From NCBI RefSeq assembly GCF_901686465.1, contig NZ_LR594487.1:1073848-1113579 (forward strand): a stretch of DNA of 39,732 nucleotides. The letters are read 5' to 3'. The notes under the pieces are model-generated. The model was given only the letters and a program-made list of their open reading frames with translations. It was not told the DNA's origin and did not search any database. The DNA comes from Halorubrum sp. DM2 (lineage in GTDB: Archaea; Halobacteriota; Halobacteria; Halobacteriales; Haloferacaceae). This document shows, in pieces, positions 8,543-16,049 of the stretch. Within the stretch, counting starts at the first letter, position 1. Every line of letters starts with the position of its first letter. A program made the translations under genes and the position numbers.

Positions 8543-9289
8543 ATGGCTGACGACGCCGACTTACATCCTACCCTCCACCCAGATTACCAGATTGCTGAGC
8601 GAGTTCGTCTTCAAATGGAGATGTTTGCGCAAAAGTTCCGGGAACTCAACGAAGGAGGTCAATTAGCAGATATCCTCCGAAATCCAGGGACACTTCCTGG
8701 AGCTCGGGTTGAACAGCAACCCGAAGTATTTACTGAACAGTACTTGATCGAGCCGGTTCTTCACGGGCTCGGATTCCGGAGTCCGACATCCGAGGAGTAC
8801 AGCGCGGGTGGCGCACACTTCATTCGCCGACCAATAACGTATCGTAAGGTGGAACCTCGACAACCGGATTATCTGCTGAAGAATGTCGATGACTCGTTGG
8901 TATGTCTCGTGGAAGCGAAAGCAGCAAACCGTGAATTAGTACGGGGGTCGAAACAAGACGCTACAGCCGATATTCGCCAGTACCTCGAGGAGGATACATT
9001 CTGTAAATACCTCCGCGATATCGATCAAAAGTATCTCGTAGGGATTGGCACTGATGGACTCCGGTGGACCCTTTGGATGAAACACCTTGCTACTGGAGAA
9101 ATCAAAGAAGCCACCCCAAAAGTGGATCTCTCCAGTATTGTCGAACGCGAAGCGATTAGAGCAGAAACAATTGATGGAGATGTTGAACTGGGAAGAGCTG
9201 CTGATCGAAAAACACTCTCAGAGGAGTTCATTCCTGCATTTGGAGAGAGGAATCTCGTGGATCATGTCCGTAATTCATTTGCTGAATAA
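8543..9289 (+). CDS. Stand-alone PD-(D/E)XK protein resembling a restriction enzyme N-terminus
   Basis: 248 aa. The central part shows a restriction-type nuclease core: QPDYLLKNVDDSLVCLVEAKA gives the Asp and Glu-x-Lys triad, followed by a Gln-rich helix (DIRQYLEED) and the LVGIGTDGLRWTLW strand typical of the N-terminal domain of type I HsdR or type IIG enzymes. It stops just where a methyltransferase or helicase domain would normally begin. Either it is a short nuclease, or it is the surviving 5-prime part of a lost restriction-modification gene. A 47-bp repeat begins six bases after the stop, which favours an end produced by a mobile element or rearrangement. Confidence 0.7.
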   Translation: MADDADLHPTLHPDYQIAERVRLQMEMFAQKFRELNEGGQLADILRNPGTLPGARVEQQPEVFTEQYLIEPVLHGLGFRSPTSEEYSAGGAHFIRRPITYRKVEPRQPDYLLKNVDDSLVCLVEAKAANRELVRGSKQDATADIRQYLEEDTFCKYLRDIDQKYLVGIGTDGLRWTLWMKHLATGEIKEATPKVDLSSIVEREAIRAETIDGDVELGRAADRKTLSEEFIPAFGERNLVDHVRNSFAE

Positions 9290-9294
9290 GTAGT

Positions 9295-9341
9295 TTTGTT
9301 GGAATCCTTAAGAGCTGATAGGATCGGCGTGCGAGATACAG
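9295..9341 (+). repeat. 47-bp direct repeat, left copy (flanks the OLD nuclease)
   Basis: This segment and 11621-11667 align without gaps over 47 bases with 40 identical positions and the same orientation. Shared core: TGATAGGAYCGGC. Both begin with a TGTTGRAATCCTTA-type sequence resembling ends of haloarchaeal insertion sequences (from memory, unverified). The pair brackets the OLD nuclease gene and one small open frame. Confidence 0.8.
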
Positions 9342-9353
9342 ACCGTGAGTCTA

Positions 9354-9470
9354 TCAGTCGGACCCTGATTCGTTCTCGAACAAAAGTACAGGTACAGCAA
9401 CGAGTGCGGCCAACAGCACGGCCACCCTGGTGATGTCAAGAAAAATACCGACATCCTCTGTCACCGCCAC
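9354..9470 (-). CDS. Possible small single-pass membrane protein
   Basis: 38 aa from a GTG at 9470 (a second GTG lies at 9464), 12 bases beyond the stop of the OLD nuclease gene and on the same strand. It has one hydrophobic segment (VAVLLAALVAVPVLLF) between an acidic N-terminus and an acidic tail, which fits a small membrane protein. No upstream ATG and no known family. It lies inside the interval bounded by the 47-bp direct repeats. It could be chance. Confidence 0.3.
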   Translation of the reverse strand: MAVTEDVGIFLDITRVAVLLAALVAVPVLLFENESGSD

Positions 9471-9481
9471 GTGATCGTGTT

Positions 9482-11488
9482 TTAGGTGAGCTTCCGAATT
9501 TTTTCAAAGATAGGAAGGAACGCTGTGATGTCTGACTCGTCAACATCTCCGCTGTTCAACCGGTCTTGTACTTCATTAGCAACAAGTACTTTATCAAAAT
9601 TACCCATTCCCTGATTACTGAGTACTTCTTCCAATTTGGACGTGATTTTTCTGCCCTTGTACTCCACCTCATTGAGATGGTATATATTCTCACTCTCGTC
9701 GTGTTCGAGCGATATCTCGGAAAATTCGCCCGTAAACTTCTCTGAATAGGACCTGTTGACCGATTCTACATAGAATTCCGTGGAAAACAGATCCTCCAAC
9801 TCAATCCGGAACTCAGGCCTCTCGTCATCGAGTTCAAGTAGGACGATTCTCTCAGGATCGATCTCTTGATGCTGTTCAATGATTTCCTCTTTGGCATCTT
9901 TCCCGGCTTGGTCATTATCTAGTAAGATAACATATGAAAAATCCTCAGATGCCACCCACTTCGCCGCATTCGGCATATTTGGCGCGCCGTTGGTCGGCAT
10001 AATCGACACTTCGTCAGAGTCTATGAAATTCATTCCGACCGATTTGAGATAGTTATTCAGCGCAGTGAAAATATAATAATCCGTCACGCCCTCAACCAAG
10101 ATCTGCCTCTTTGAGGCGAACGGCGAGTCTCCCAGTCCAATTCCCAAGGCGTTTCGAAGTGGTTTCAGTGCCATCGAATCCCCCTCTGCCCAATCGCGTG
10201 TGATCTTCGTCCCCTGTTCGGGTAAGTCTTCGACGAGTCTGATTCTTTCGGGGTGTTCCTTCCGGATTAAGAACGGGGAGTGGGAAGAATAGACGAATTG
10301 AGCATTGTCAGCCATCTGTTCGATCGCATCGAGCCAATTTTTCTTGCCCTCTGGGTGAAGCACGACAGCTGGATCGTCCAGTAAGATCAGTTTATCTCCA
10401 TCTTCACCATTAGTCTCCGCGCTGAGGTTCGTATAGAACGAGAAGAACCATTGGAAGCCCTCGCTCCTACTCGACGGAGGAACAAGATCTCGCTGGACAT
10501 CCTCCCCAGATTTCCCTCCTTTCAGGGAGCTATCTGCGATTTGGACCAAGAACTTGTTCTTGCGGTTGGTGATCGATACGTCAACGGATTTTTGATCCCA
10601 AATAGAATTGACTTCGCCCGACACATCAGTCCCTGCCGTCCGAAGTTCACGCATCTGTGCTAAGTCCTCCTTATCATCAAAATCCTCGTAGTCAATTTCC
10701 GCGAGCTCCAGCAGGTTCCGGAAGGTTCGGTTCTCGGCCTGGTCTAAGGCGTTAATATTTGTTGTGTCCGTAATTCGGTCAAATTCGTCGTGGTAGACTA
10801 TGGAAGGTAGTATCGACGACACATCGAAATCGGAAACAGCCTCAGCTTCTGAATAAGCCTCTTTCAGACCTGTCTTTATCTCTTCAATCGACTGAGTGCT
10901 TTCTCCGGTATCGATTTCTGGGAGAGTATCCAGACCGGAGATCGCATTCTCACACTGATTCAAATTCCACTGGAGAGAATTGTCCTCTCCATTGTTTCTG
11001 ATATTCTTTATGTTCTGCTGAACGTTCTGGTCGTAGCGTTTCCGGAAGTTCCCGGTGTTCTGGTTTCTTAGGTTATTCAGAACTTGCCATGCCTCTTCTA
11101 CATTCTTTCTCAGGACTCTTTTTTGAGCACTACGAGATATCATCGCCTCCCCAGAACCTGACTCAACTCGTCGATCGCCGTTTGATAGCTTCACAACGTG
11201 GATCGGCTCGTCGAACTCCAATGGACCCACTTCTATCGAATCAGTATCTCTCTCCGAGATGAGTTCAACACGGACCATTTCGAAAGGAGTCTCGTCGGGA
11301 CTTTGGTTGTAATTCTGGTCGCGCTCCTTGAATGGCTCATCATGCGAAACGGCCTCTAATGCTTTAAGAAACGAACTTTTTCCACTCTCGTTTTTTCCCA
11401 GCAGCGTAGTAATGTCTGACTGTAATTCAACCCAGTCTGTATCCACGATGGAGCGGAAATACTGTACTCGGGCACGAGAAACAATCAT
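9482..11488 (-). CDS. OLD-family nuclease: ATPase with TOPRIM domain
   Basis: 668 aa. N-terminal ABC/SMC-like ATPase: Walker A GKNESGKSS at 31-39, Walker B LILLDDP with D371-D372, then a switch histidine motif YSSHSPFLI. The C-terminal TOPRIM nuclease has E466 in LVEGVTDYY and the DxD pair D524/D526 in LLDNDQAG. Domain order and size match OLD (overcoming lysogenization defect) proteins, metal-dependent DNases coupled to ATP binding and linked to anti-phage defence. A GajB-type UvrD partner is not adjacent; the UvrD-like gene at 18.6 kb belongs to a different operon. A TATA-like box 27 bases upstream of the ATG supports leaderless expression. The gene sits between 47-bp direct repeats, suggesting mobilisation as a cassette. 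Confidence 0.88.
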   Translation of the reverse strand: MIVSRARVQYFRSIVDTDWVELQSDITTLLGKNESGKSSFLKALEAVSHDEPFKERDQNYNQSPDETPFEMVRVELISERDTDSIEVGPLEFDEPIHVVKLSNGDRRVESGSGEAMISRSAQKRVLRKNVEEAWQVLNNLRNQNTGNFRKRYDQNVQQNIKNIRNNGEDNSLQWNLNQCENAISGLDTLPEIDTGESTQSIEEIKTGLKEAYSEAEAVSDFDVSSILPSIVYHDEFDRITDTTNINALDQAENRTFRNLLELAEIDYEDFDDKEDLAQMRELRTAGTDVSGEVNSIWDQKSVDVSITNRKNKFLVQIADSSLKGGKSGEDVQRDLVPPSSRSEGFQWFFSFYTNLSAETNGEDGDKLILLDDPAVVLHPEGKKNWLDAIEQMADNAQFVYSSHSPFLIRKEHPERIRLVEDLPEQGTKITRDWAEGDSMALKPLRNALGIGLGDSPFASKRQILVEGVTDYYIFTALNNYLKSVGMNFIDSDEVSIMPTNGAPNMPNAAKWVASEDFSYVILLDNDQAGKDAKEEIIEQHQEIDPERIVLLELDDERPEFRIELEDLFSTEFYVESVNRSYSEKFTGEFSEISLEHDESENIYHLNEVEYKGRKITSKLEEVLSNQGMGNFDKVLVANEVQDRLNSGDVDESDITAFLPIFEKIRKLT

Positions 11489-11510
11489 AGGCTAACAAGA
11501 TAGCAAGATA

Positions 11511-11520
11511 TCATAAATGT
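11511..11520 (-). promoter_or_regulatory. TATA-like box of the OLD nuclease gene
   Basis: Minus-strand ACATTTATGA is centred about 27 bases from the ATG at 11488. This is the expected distance when the archaeal transcript begins at the start codon (leaderless). Confidence 0.5.
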
Positions 11521-11620
11521 AGGGAACCTAGAGTAAGTCAAATGTAGCTCCTTAATCCGAATTCAGAGAGGTATCGGAGCCTCTTACCCGACATTCAGAG
11601 ATCTCATAAATATATTCGGC

Positions 11621-11667
11621 TCTGTTGAAATCCTTAGGATCTGATAGGACCGGCACGCGAGATACAG
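11621..11667 (+). repeat. 47-bp direct repeat, right copy
   Basis: Partner of 9295-9341 (40 of 47 positions identical, no gaps). It lies about 130 bases upstream of the OLD nuclease start, so the two copies bracket a 2.3-kb interval. Seven of the differences are single substitutions, suggesting an old duplication. Confidence 0.8.
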
Positions 11668-11753
11668 AGGATATATTCAGTACCTCCCTCACGTTCTGAG
11701 GCGATGTATTCGCCTCAACAAGTGTTAATTACCATTCATACCAACAAGCAGGT

Positions 11754-12083
11754 ATGGATTACGTAAGTGGAGATGATGTTACAGATAATACGCACCTTGC
11801 AGAGGCGATAGATATGACACGTGAAGGGAGCGCTCAACCCGGATCGACCGGCTACGATGAGCCGGATAGTGCAGGTCAAGGAGTGACGCTCCGCGATTCG
11901 TGTTTTTACGTTGCGATTGAGGAACTGGAAAAGATTCAGTCCGCACCAGAAGAGAGTCAACAAGAGATTGACCGTGTGTTGCAAATGCTTCGAGAAGCAC
12001 AGCATGCTGATAATGAACGCCGCGCCCAGGTTATGGCAGAGGCGCACAAAATCCTACAGGATGTATGGGTACCTCCGGCGTAG
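11754..12083 (+). CDS. Small acidic hypothetical protein
   Basis: 109 aa. The N-terminal 45 residues are polar and probably disordered. The C-terminal half is predicted to be helical with heptad character (VAIEELEKIQ through REAQHADNERRAQVMAEAHK), fitting a small helical or coiled-coil protein. No family recognised. It lies just outside the right copy of the 47-bp repeat. Function unknown; it could be a regulator or toxin-antitoxin-like component, but nothing in the sequence shows this. Confidence 0.5.
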   Translation: MDYVSGDDVTDNTHLAEAIDMTREGSAQPGSTGYDEPDSAGQGVTLRDSCFYVAIEELEKIQSAPEESQQEIDRVLQMLREAQHADNERRAQVMAEAHKILQDVWVPPA

Positions 12084-12648
12084 AGGTATACGCCACTGAT
12101 GTGCGACTGATTCGCGCTCTGTATTCAGCACGTCTCCAAGAAAATGTCATCTACTGAGTGTTTCAACAGAGTCGGTGATCCTCCCCGCTGGTCGCGACGA
12201 CGCGTTTGAGGAGTACAAACAGTTCGTCCGAGATGGTTACCCAATTGAGGATATTGAGTCCTATCTCAATGTGTGTTAACCATTTTGGCCGACTCTGAGT
12301 TTAGCAGGAATTTGCTCGTGATTATTGCGCTAATTCCTCCCACTCGGTAGCACAACAGACCCGCAACGGGCGTTTTCGATTTTGTCCACACAGCGCTCGT
12401 AGTCAATTCCTCATGTATCATACCATCCAGGTCAGAATATGCTATGTTACATAAGGTAATATTACAAGCAGGTCACGCTCGGTCCGGGCCTCCACACCTT
12501 CGCGTTTCTCGGTGGGTACTTCCTCATACTGAGGAAGAGTGGAAAGTATAGTTGTACAAGATAGGTCGTCAGAGAGCAGGCGGTGCCACAGAGAGAGTAA
12601 CACCCGCCGCGCGCCACCTTGATTACCCCAGTCCGTGTGGATCTTTCC
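12084..12648. other. Gene-poor stretch containing a gene fragment
   Basis: About 560 bases upstream of the MCM-like gene. The only recognisable content is a 35-codon gene fragment (12175-12279) preceded by TTTCAACAGAGTC, which is the reverse complement of the TGTTGAAA element beginning the 47-bp repeats. The rest (12280-12648) shows no gene. Confidence 0.5.
12175..12279 (+). pseudogene. C-terminal fragment of an unidentified gene
   Basis: A protein-like tail of 34 codons ending in TAA: it begins VILPAGRDDAFEEYKQFV and ends with DIESYLNVC. It has the acidic composition of genuine haloarchaeal proteins. The frame has no plausible start and begins directly after an IS-end-like TTTCAACAGAGTC, so it looks like the surviving end of a gene cut by an element. 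Confidence 0.4.
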
Positions 12649-14691
12649 ATGCCTTCTCAGGATCTAACGGACCAGTTCATAGATTTCTACCAGAACTTTT
12701 ACCGCGAGGAGGTTGGAGCCCTCGCACAGAACTACCCTGACGATCAGCGATCGCTGTATCTCTCTTACGACGATCTCTATCGATTTGACCCGGACTTGGC
12801 AGAAGACTTCCGTGCGAAACCGGATGCGATGCGGGAGTACGCAGAGGAAGCCCTCCGGCTCTACGATCTCCCGGCCGATGTGAGCCTCTATGGGGCACAC
12901 GTTCGAGTTACGGACCTCCCAGAGAACATCGGTATTAGCGATATTCGAGTCCATGACGACCATGTTGGTGAACTCATCTCATTCCGAGGTGTTGTCCGAA
13001 AGGCAACCGACGTCCGACCGAAAATCACGGAGGCTGCCTTCGAGTGCCAGCGATGTGGCACACTGACGTACATCCCTCAAAGCGATCGCGACTATCAAGA
13101 GCCCGAAGTGTGTCAAGGGTGCGAACAGCGGGGACCGTTCAGGCTTAACGTGGACCAGTCCGAGATGATCGATTCTCAGAAGCTACGCGTCCAAGAGCCA
13201 CCGAAGGGCGATGGGACGGGTGAAACGCCGCAGTCGATCGAGATTGATCTCATCGACGATCTGTGTGGCGACGTTACGGCTGGAGACCACGTTACGGTGG
13301 TCGGAATGCTCCGTGCAGAGCAGATGGACGGTGGCAACAAGAATCTCGTTGATCTCTACGTCGACGGCCTCTCGATAACGCCGAGTGACGAATTCGACCT
13401 TCAGCTACGAGGCGATGAGGAACAGCAGATCCGGGAGCTGATCGACAATGGAGAGATATTCACGGCACTTCAGGATTCTCTCGCTCCGTCGATCTACGGT
13501 CTGGAGACCGAGAAACTCGCAATCCTGCTTCAGTTGTTCAGCGGTGTCCAGAAGGAGACCGAGGAGGGTGAGACGATCCGGGGGAATCCCCATATTCTAT
13601 TAGTAAGTGATCCGGGTATCGGGTTGAGTCGGATCCTCCGTTCTGCAGCACGAGTCTCTCCACGGTCAACGTATAGCAACGGGGCCGAAACGTCGAGAGC
13701 TGGAGTAACAGCGGCTGCGGCTCGGACGGGTGGACAAGATGGTCCGTGGGAGTTGAAGGCGGGGGCACTCCCGATCGCTGACCGCGGCCTTGCGGTAATT
13801 GACAATCTCGATGATCTCGACGACGACGTAATGGGTGCGCTCACCGAGCCGATGGAACAGCAGCAAATCACGATTTCGAAGGCATCTATCCACGAATCCG
13901 TCGATACCCGAGTGGGTGTACTCGCTGCCGGCTCCCCCAAGTACGGTAGATTCGACCAATATGAGCCGATCGGGGACCAACTGGACGTGGATAACCACTC
14001 ACTTACGCTCTTTGACCTCGTATTCACAGTCACCGACAATCCCAACCCGGAGATAGATGAGCACACCGCGGACCACGTACTGGACATCAACCAGGTGGGA
14101 GAATTACGAGAGGCTGGTGAAGATCCTGACCCAGCTGAGTCCGTTGATGCCCCGGTAGATTCTCAGACTATCCAGAAACATATCGCAACCGCTCGTCGGC
14201 TCCATCCGGTGCTGACAGACGAAGCAAAAGACCACATCACGGAGTTCTACGTTGATCTTCGCTCGAAGGGAGCTGACGAGGATGCCCCAGTACCAGTTAC
14301 AGCCCGAAAATTGGAAGCACTGGTGCGTCTCTCAGAAGCGAGCGCCCGAATACGACTCTCAGAGACGGTCGAGGGCGAGGATGCGGAGCGCGCGACGAGG
14401 ATTGTCGAGTCGTGTCTCAAAGACATCGGTGTCGATCCCGACACAGGACAGTTCGACGCAGACGTAGTTGAAACGGACACCTCGGAGGTACAGGAGCACA
14501 GTCCCCAGAACCTCAAGGAGCTCATCGCGGAGATAGAGAACGACCACAGGCAAGGTGCACCTATTGACGAGATATACGCTCACGCGACTCACATCGGTCT
14601 GGATCAAGGTCAAGTAGACAGTGAGCTTCAGAAACTCCGGACGAAGGGTGAGGTGTATGAACCAGTTGAAGATCATCTCAGAACGACCTGA
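12649..14691 (+). CDS. MCM helicase paralogue with inactivated ATPase
   Basis: 680 aa from the ATG at 12649; MPSQDLTDQFIDFYQNFYRE matches the usual N-terminus of haloarchaeal MCM. The N-terminal OB-fold domain is intact, including two Cys pairs (CQRCGTL and CQGCEQRG) that form the zinc site. The AAA+ core is collinear with MCM, but each key residue is changed. Walker A reads SDPGIGLS (Lys to L326). Walker B reads VIDNLDDL (Glu to N386). The Arg-finger motif LSRFD reads LTLFD (Arg to L454). The C-terminal TARKLEALVRLSEASARIRL segment is conserved. The frame is open throughout, so selection seems to keep the protein while ATP hydrolysis is lost. It may bind DNA, or join or interfere with host MCM hexamers. 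Confidence 0.9.
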   Translation: MPSQDLTDQFIDFYQNFYREEVGALAQNYPDDQRSLYLSYDDLYRFDPDLAEDFRAKPDAMREYAEEALRLYDLPADVSLYGAHVRVTDLPENIGISDIRVHDDHVGELISFRGVVRKATDVRPKITEAAFECQRCGTLTYIPQSDRDYQEPEVCQGCEQRGPFRLNVDQSEMIDSQKLRVQEPPKGDGTGETPQSIEIDLIDDLCGDVTAGDHVTVVGMLRAEQMDGGNKNLVDLYVDGLSITPSDEFDLQLRGDEEQQIRELIDNGEIFTALQDSLAPSIYGLETEKLAILLQLFSGVQKETEEGETIRGNPHILLVSDPGIGLSRILRSAARVSPRSTYSNGAETSRAGVTAAAARTGGQDGPWELKAGALPIADRGLAVIDNLDDLDDDVMGALTEPMEQQQITISKASIHESVDTRVGVLAAGSPKYGRFDQYEPIGDQLDVDNHSLTLFDLVFTVTDNPNPEIDEHTADHVLDINQVGELREAGEDPDPAESVDAPVDSQTIQKHIATARRLHPVLTDEAKDHITEFYVDLRSKGADEDAPVPVTARKLEALVRLSEASARIRLSETVEGEDAERATRIVESCLKDIGVDPDTGQFDADVVETDTSEVQEHSPQNLKELIAEIENDHRQGAPIDEIYAHATHIGLDQGQVDSELQKLRTKGEVYEPVEDHLRTT

Positions 14692-14785
14692 CTGTCGGAA
14701 CCAAGCGACAATTGATGGTACCCCCTGTCTTCCTAGACGAGAAGATAGTATACATTTTTCACCCAATATGGGTATCACAAACTCT

Positions 14786-15673
14786 CTACCTGTTGCCTAC
14801 AGCGACTTCCATCTCGGCGTCTCCAAACGCAGATCCGAAGATGGTGTTTAGAATTCGCATTCCGATTTCGACCGTTCGATGGGGATCTATCGGCCCATTA
14901 CCCTTGTCGTAGATTTTCCATTCATGATCTCTATTGCCCCCTAAGAACCGCATCCCGAGATCGTCTGCGATGTACTTTAGCTGGTCAAGTTGCTCTCCAT
15001 CGACATCGAGATAATGAATGTTCCGTCGTTCCTCAAGGTTGTTCTGGTGGGACCGCCCGTGGAACAGGGTGTACGCCACAGTGTCGTCAACCGTGACGGT
15101 CAGCTTCATATCCTCAGGAGATGTCTCCGCCATCTGGTTGAAGTCTTTGACCATATTCCAATTGCGTGAGCCTTCATACGCCTCAACGGATCTATCGATA
15201 TCATCGTGAAACGACGGGTCAGACTCGGTGTCGGGCTCGATATAGTCGGAAATGGTCTCCGATAGGTCCCAGTCTACGATCATCTGCGTCAGCGTTTCGC
15301 CATCGACAATGCGGAGATTGTATTCGGCTGCCTTCTTGCGTGCGGGACGGGTCAAACTGCTTGTCGTCACCAGGGCGACAACATCGGCGTCGACGTCACG
15401 ATCTGGGCTCTTGTCCAGATACAGGCTGCTGTACTGCTGGACATCCGGAACACCGATCTTGTTGCCCTTAGCGTACCGTTTCGTTTGGATGAGTTGCTTT
15501 TGAGCGAACGGGAGATTCTTTCTGGCAATCACGTCGATACCACCGTCTCTGGATCGGTCTGTGATGGTTGTGTCCCACCCCATGTACTCCCAGATATCCG
15601 CAATCAGCTTCTCGAATTCATGTGATTCGAGCATCCGCAATTGCGTTAAGAGTTCATCCCGTGGGACGTTCAC
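14786..15673 (-). CDS. Mrr-family restriction endonuclease
   Basis: 295 aa. Residues 8-125 form a restriction-endonuclease-type Mrr_cat domain: LESHEFEKLIADIWEYMGW, then RDGGIDVIA with D47, then QTKRYAKG with Q63-x-K65. These are the catalytic Asp and Gln-x-Lys positions of Mrr-like enzymes. Mrr proteins cut DNA carrying foreign, usually modified, bases. The C-terminal 150 residues, which begin after DLSETISDYIEPD, form an extra domain I do not recognise and may set specificity. The gene is convergent with the MCM-like gene. Nearby restriction and OLD genes make a genome-defence role likely. Confidence 0.85.
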   Translation of the reverse strand: MNVPRDELLTQLRMLESHEFEKLIADIWEYMGWDTTITDRSRDGGIDVIARKNLPFAQKQLIQTKRYAKGNKIGVPDVQQYSSLYLDKSPDRDVDADVVALVTTSSLTRPARKKAAEYNLRIVDGETLTQMIVDWDLSETISDYIEPDTESDPSFHDDIDRSVEAYEGSRNWNMVKDFNQMAETSPEDMKLTVTVDDTVAYTLFHGRSHQNNLEERRNIHYLDVDGEQLDQLKYIADDLGMRFLGGNRDHEWKIYDKGNGPIDPHRTVEIGMRILNTIFGSAFGDAEMEVAVGNR

Positions 15674-16049
15674 TGTATGTGAGGATACGGCAGACGTGTT
15701 TTAGACCTTTCTTGTGGCAAGAACCTGGGACAACTGCCGAATAATTAAAATCGGGTCGTCTAGCCTTAACCAACAGACCAAGCAGTCCATCTTGCTGTTG
15801 GTTAATACTAGCTAGTACGTGCGGGGTGAATACCAGAGTGGATCTACTGATCTGTATTGGGGCCTTTATCAGTGGCTCTGGAGCATAATTGCCACAATCA
15901 GTACAAGCGTAGATTGTCTCTCGCACTCGTCATTTCATCGACCTGACCGCGGATAGGCATAGCTATGGCCGAGATATCAGGGTATGTTGGTTATCAGAAT
16001 TTATGATATTCTAACAAAGATTTAACCGACACCGCCGACTTCTTCTGTT
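15674..16049. other. Intergenic region with a large inverted repeat
   Basis: About 375 bases between the divergent Mrr and AddB-like genes. It holds the inverted repeat at 15766-15805 and AT-rich stretches. A TTTAACC box at 16021-16027 is centred about 26 bases before the GTG at 16050, suitable for a leaderless transcript of the AddB-like operon. No gene is supported. Confidence 0.5.
15766..15805. repeat. Inverted repeat with 11-bp perfect arms
   Basis: Arms TTAACCAACAG (15766-15776) and CTGTTGGTTAA (15795-15805) are perfect reverse complements across an 18-base spacer. The spacer itself has a CAAG/CTTG pair that extends the symmetry. It lies between divergent genes, so it may be an operator for a dimeric regulator. 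A structured RNA is the alternative. Confidence 0.75.

Noticed and set aside
9482-11488. Gabija system (GajA plus GajB)
   Set aside because: The OLD nuclease resembles GajA in domain order, but no UvrD-type helicase is adjacent; the helicase at 18632 is coupled to an AddB-like gene and carries its own nuclease domain.
15654-15926. Minus-strand 90-codon frame starting MRETIYACTDCGNYAPEP
   Set aside because: The first residues look like half a zinc ribbon, but no second Cys pair follows, the composition is not acidic, and the frame overlaps the Mrr start. It may be a remnant, but it is not supported as a gene.
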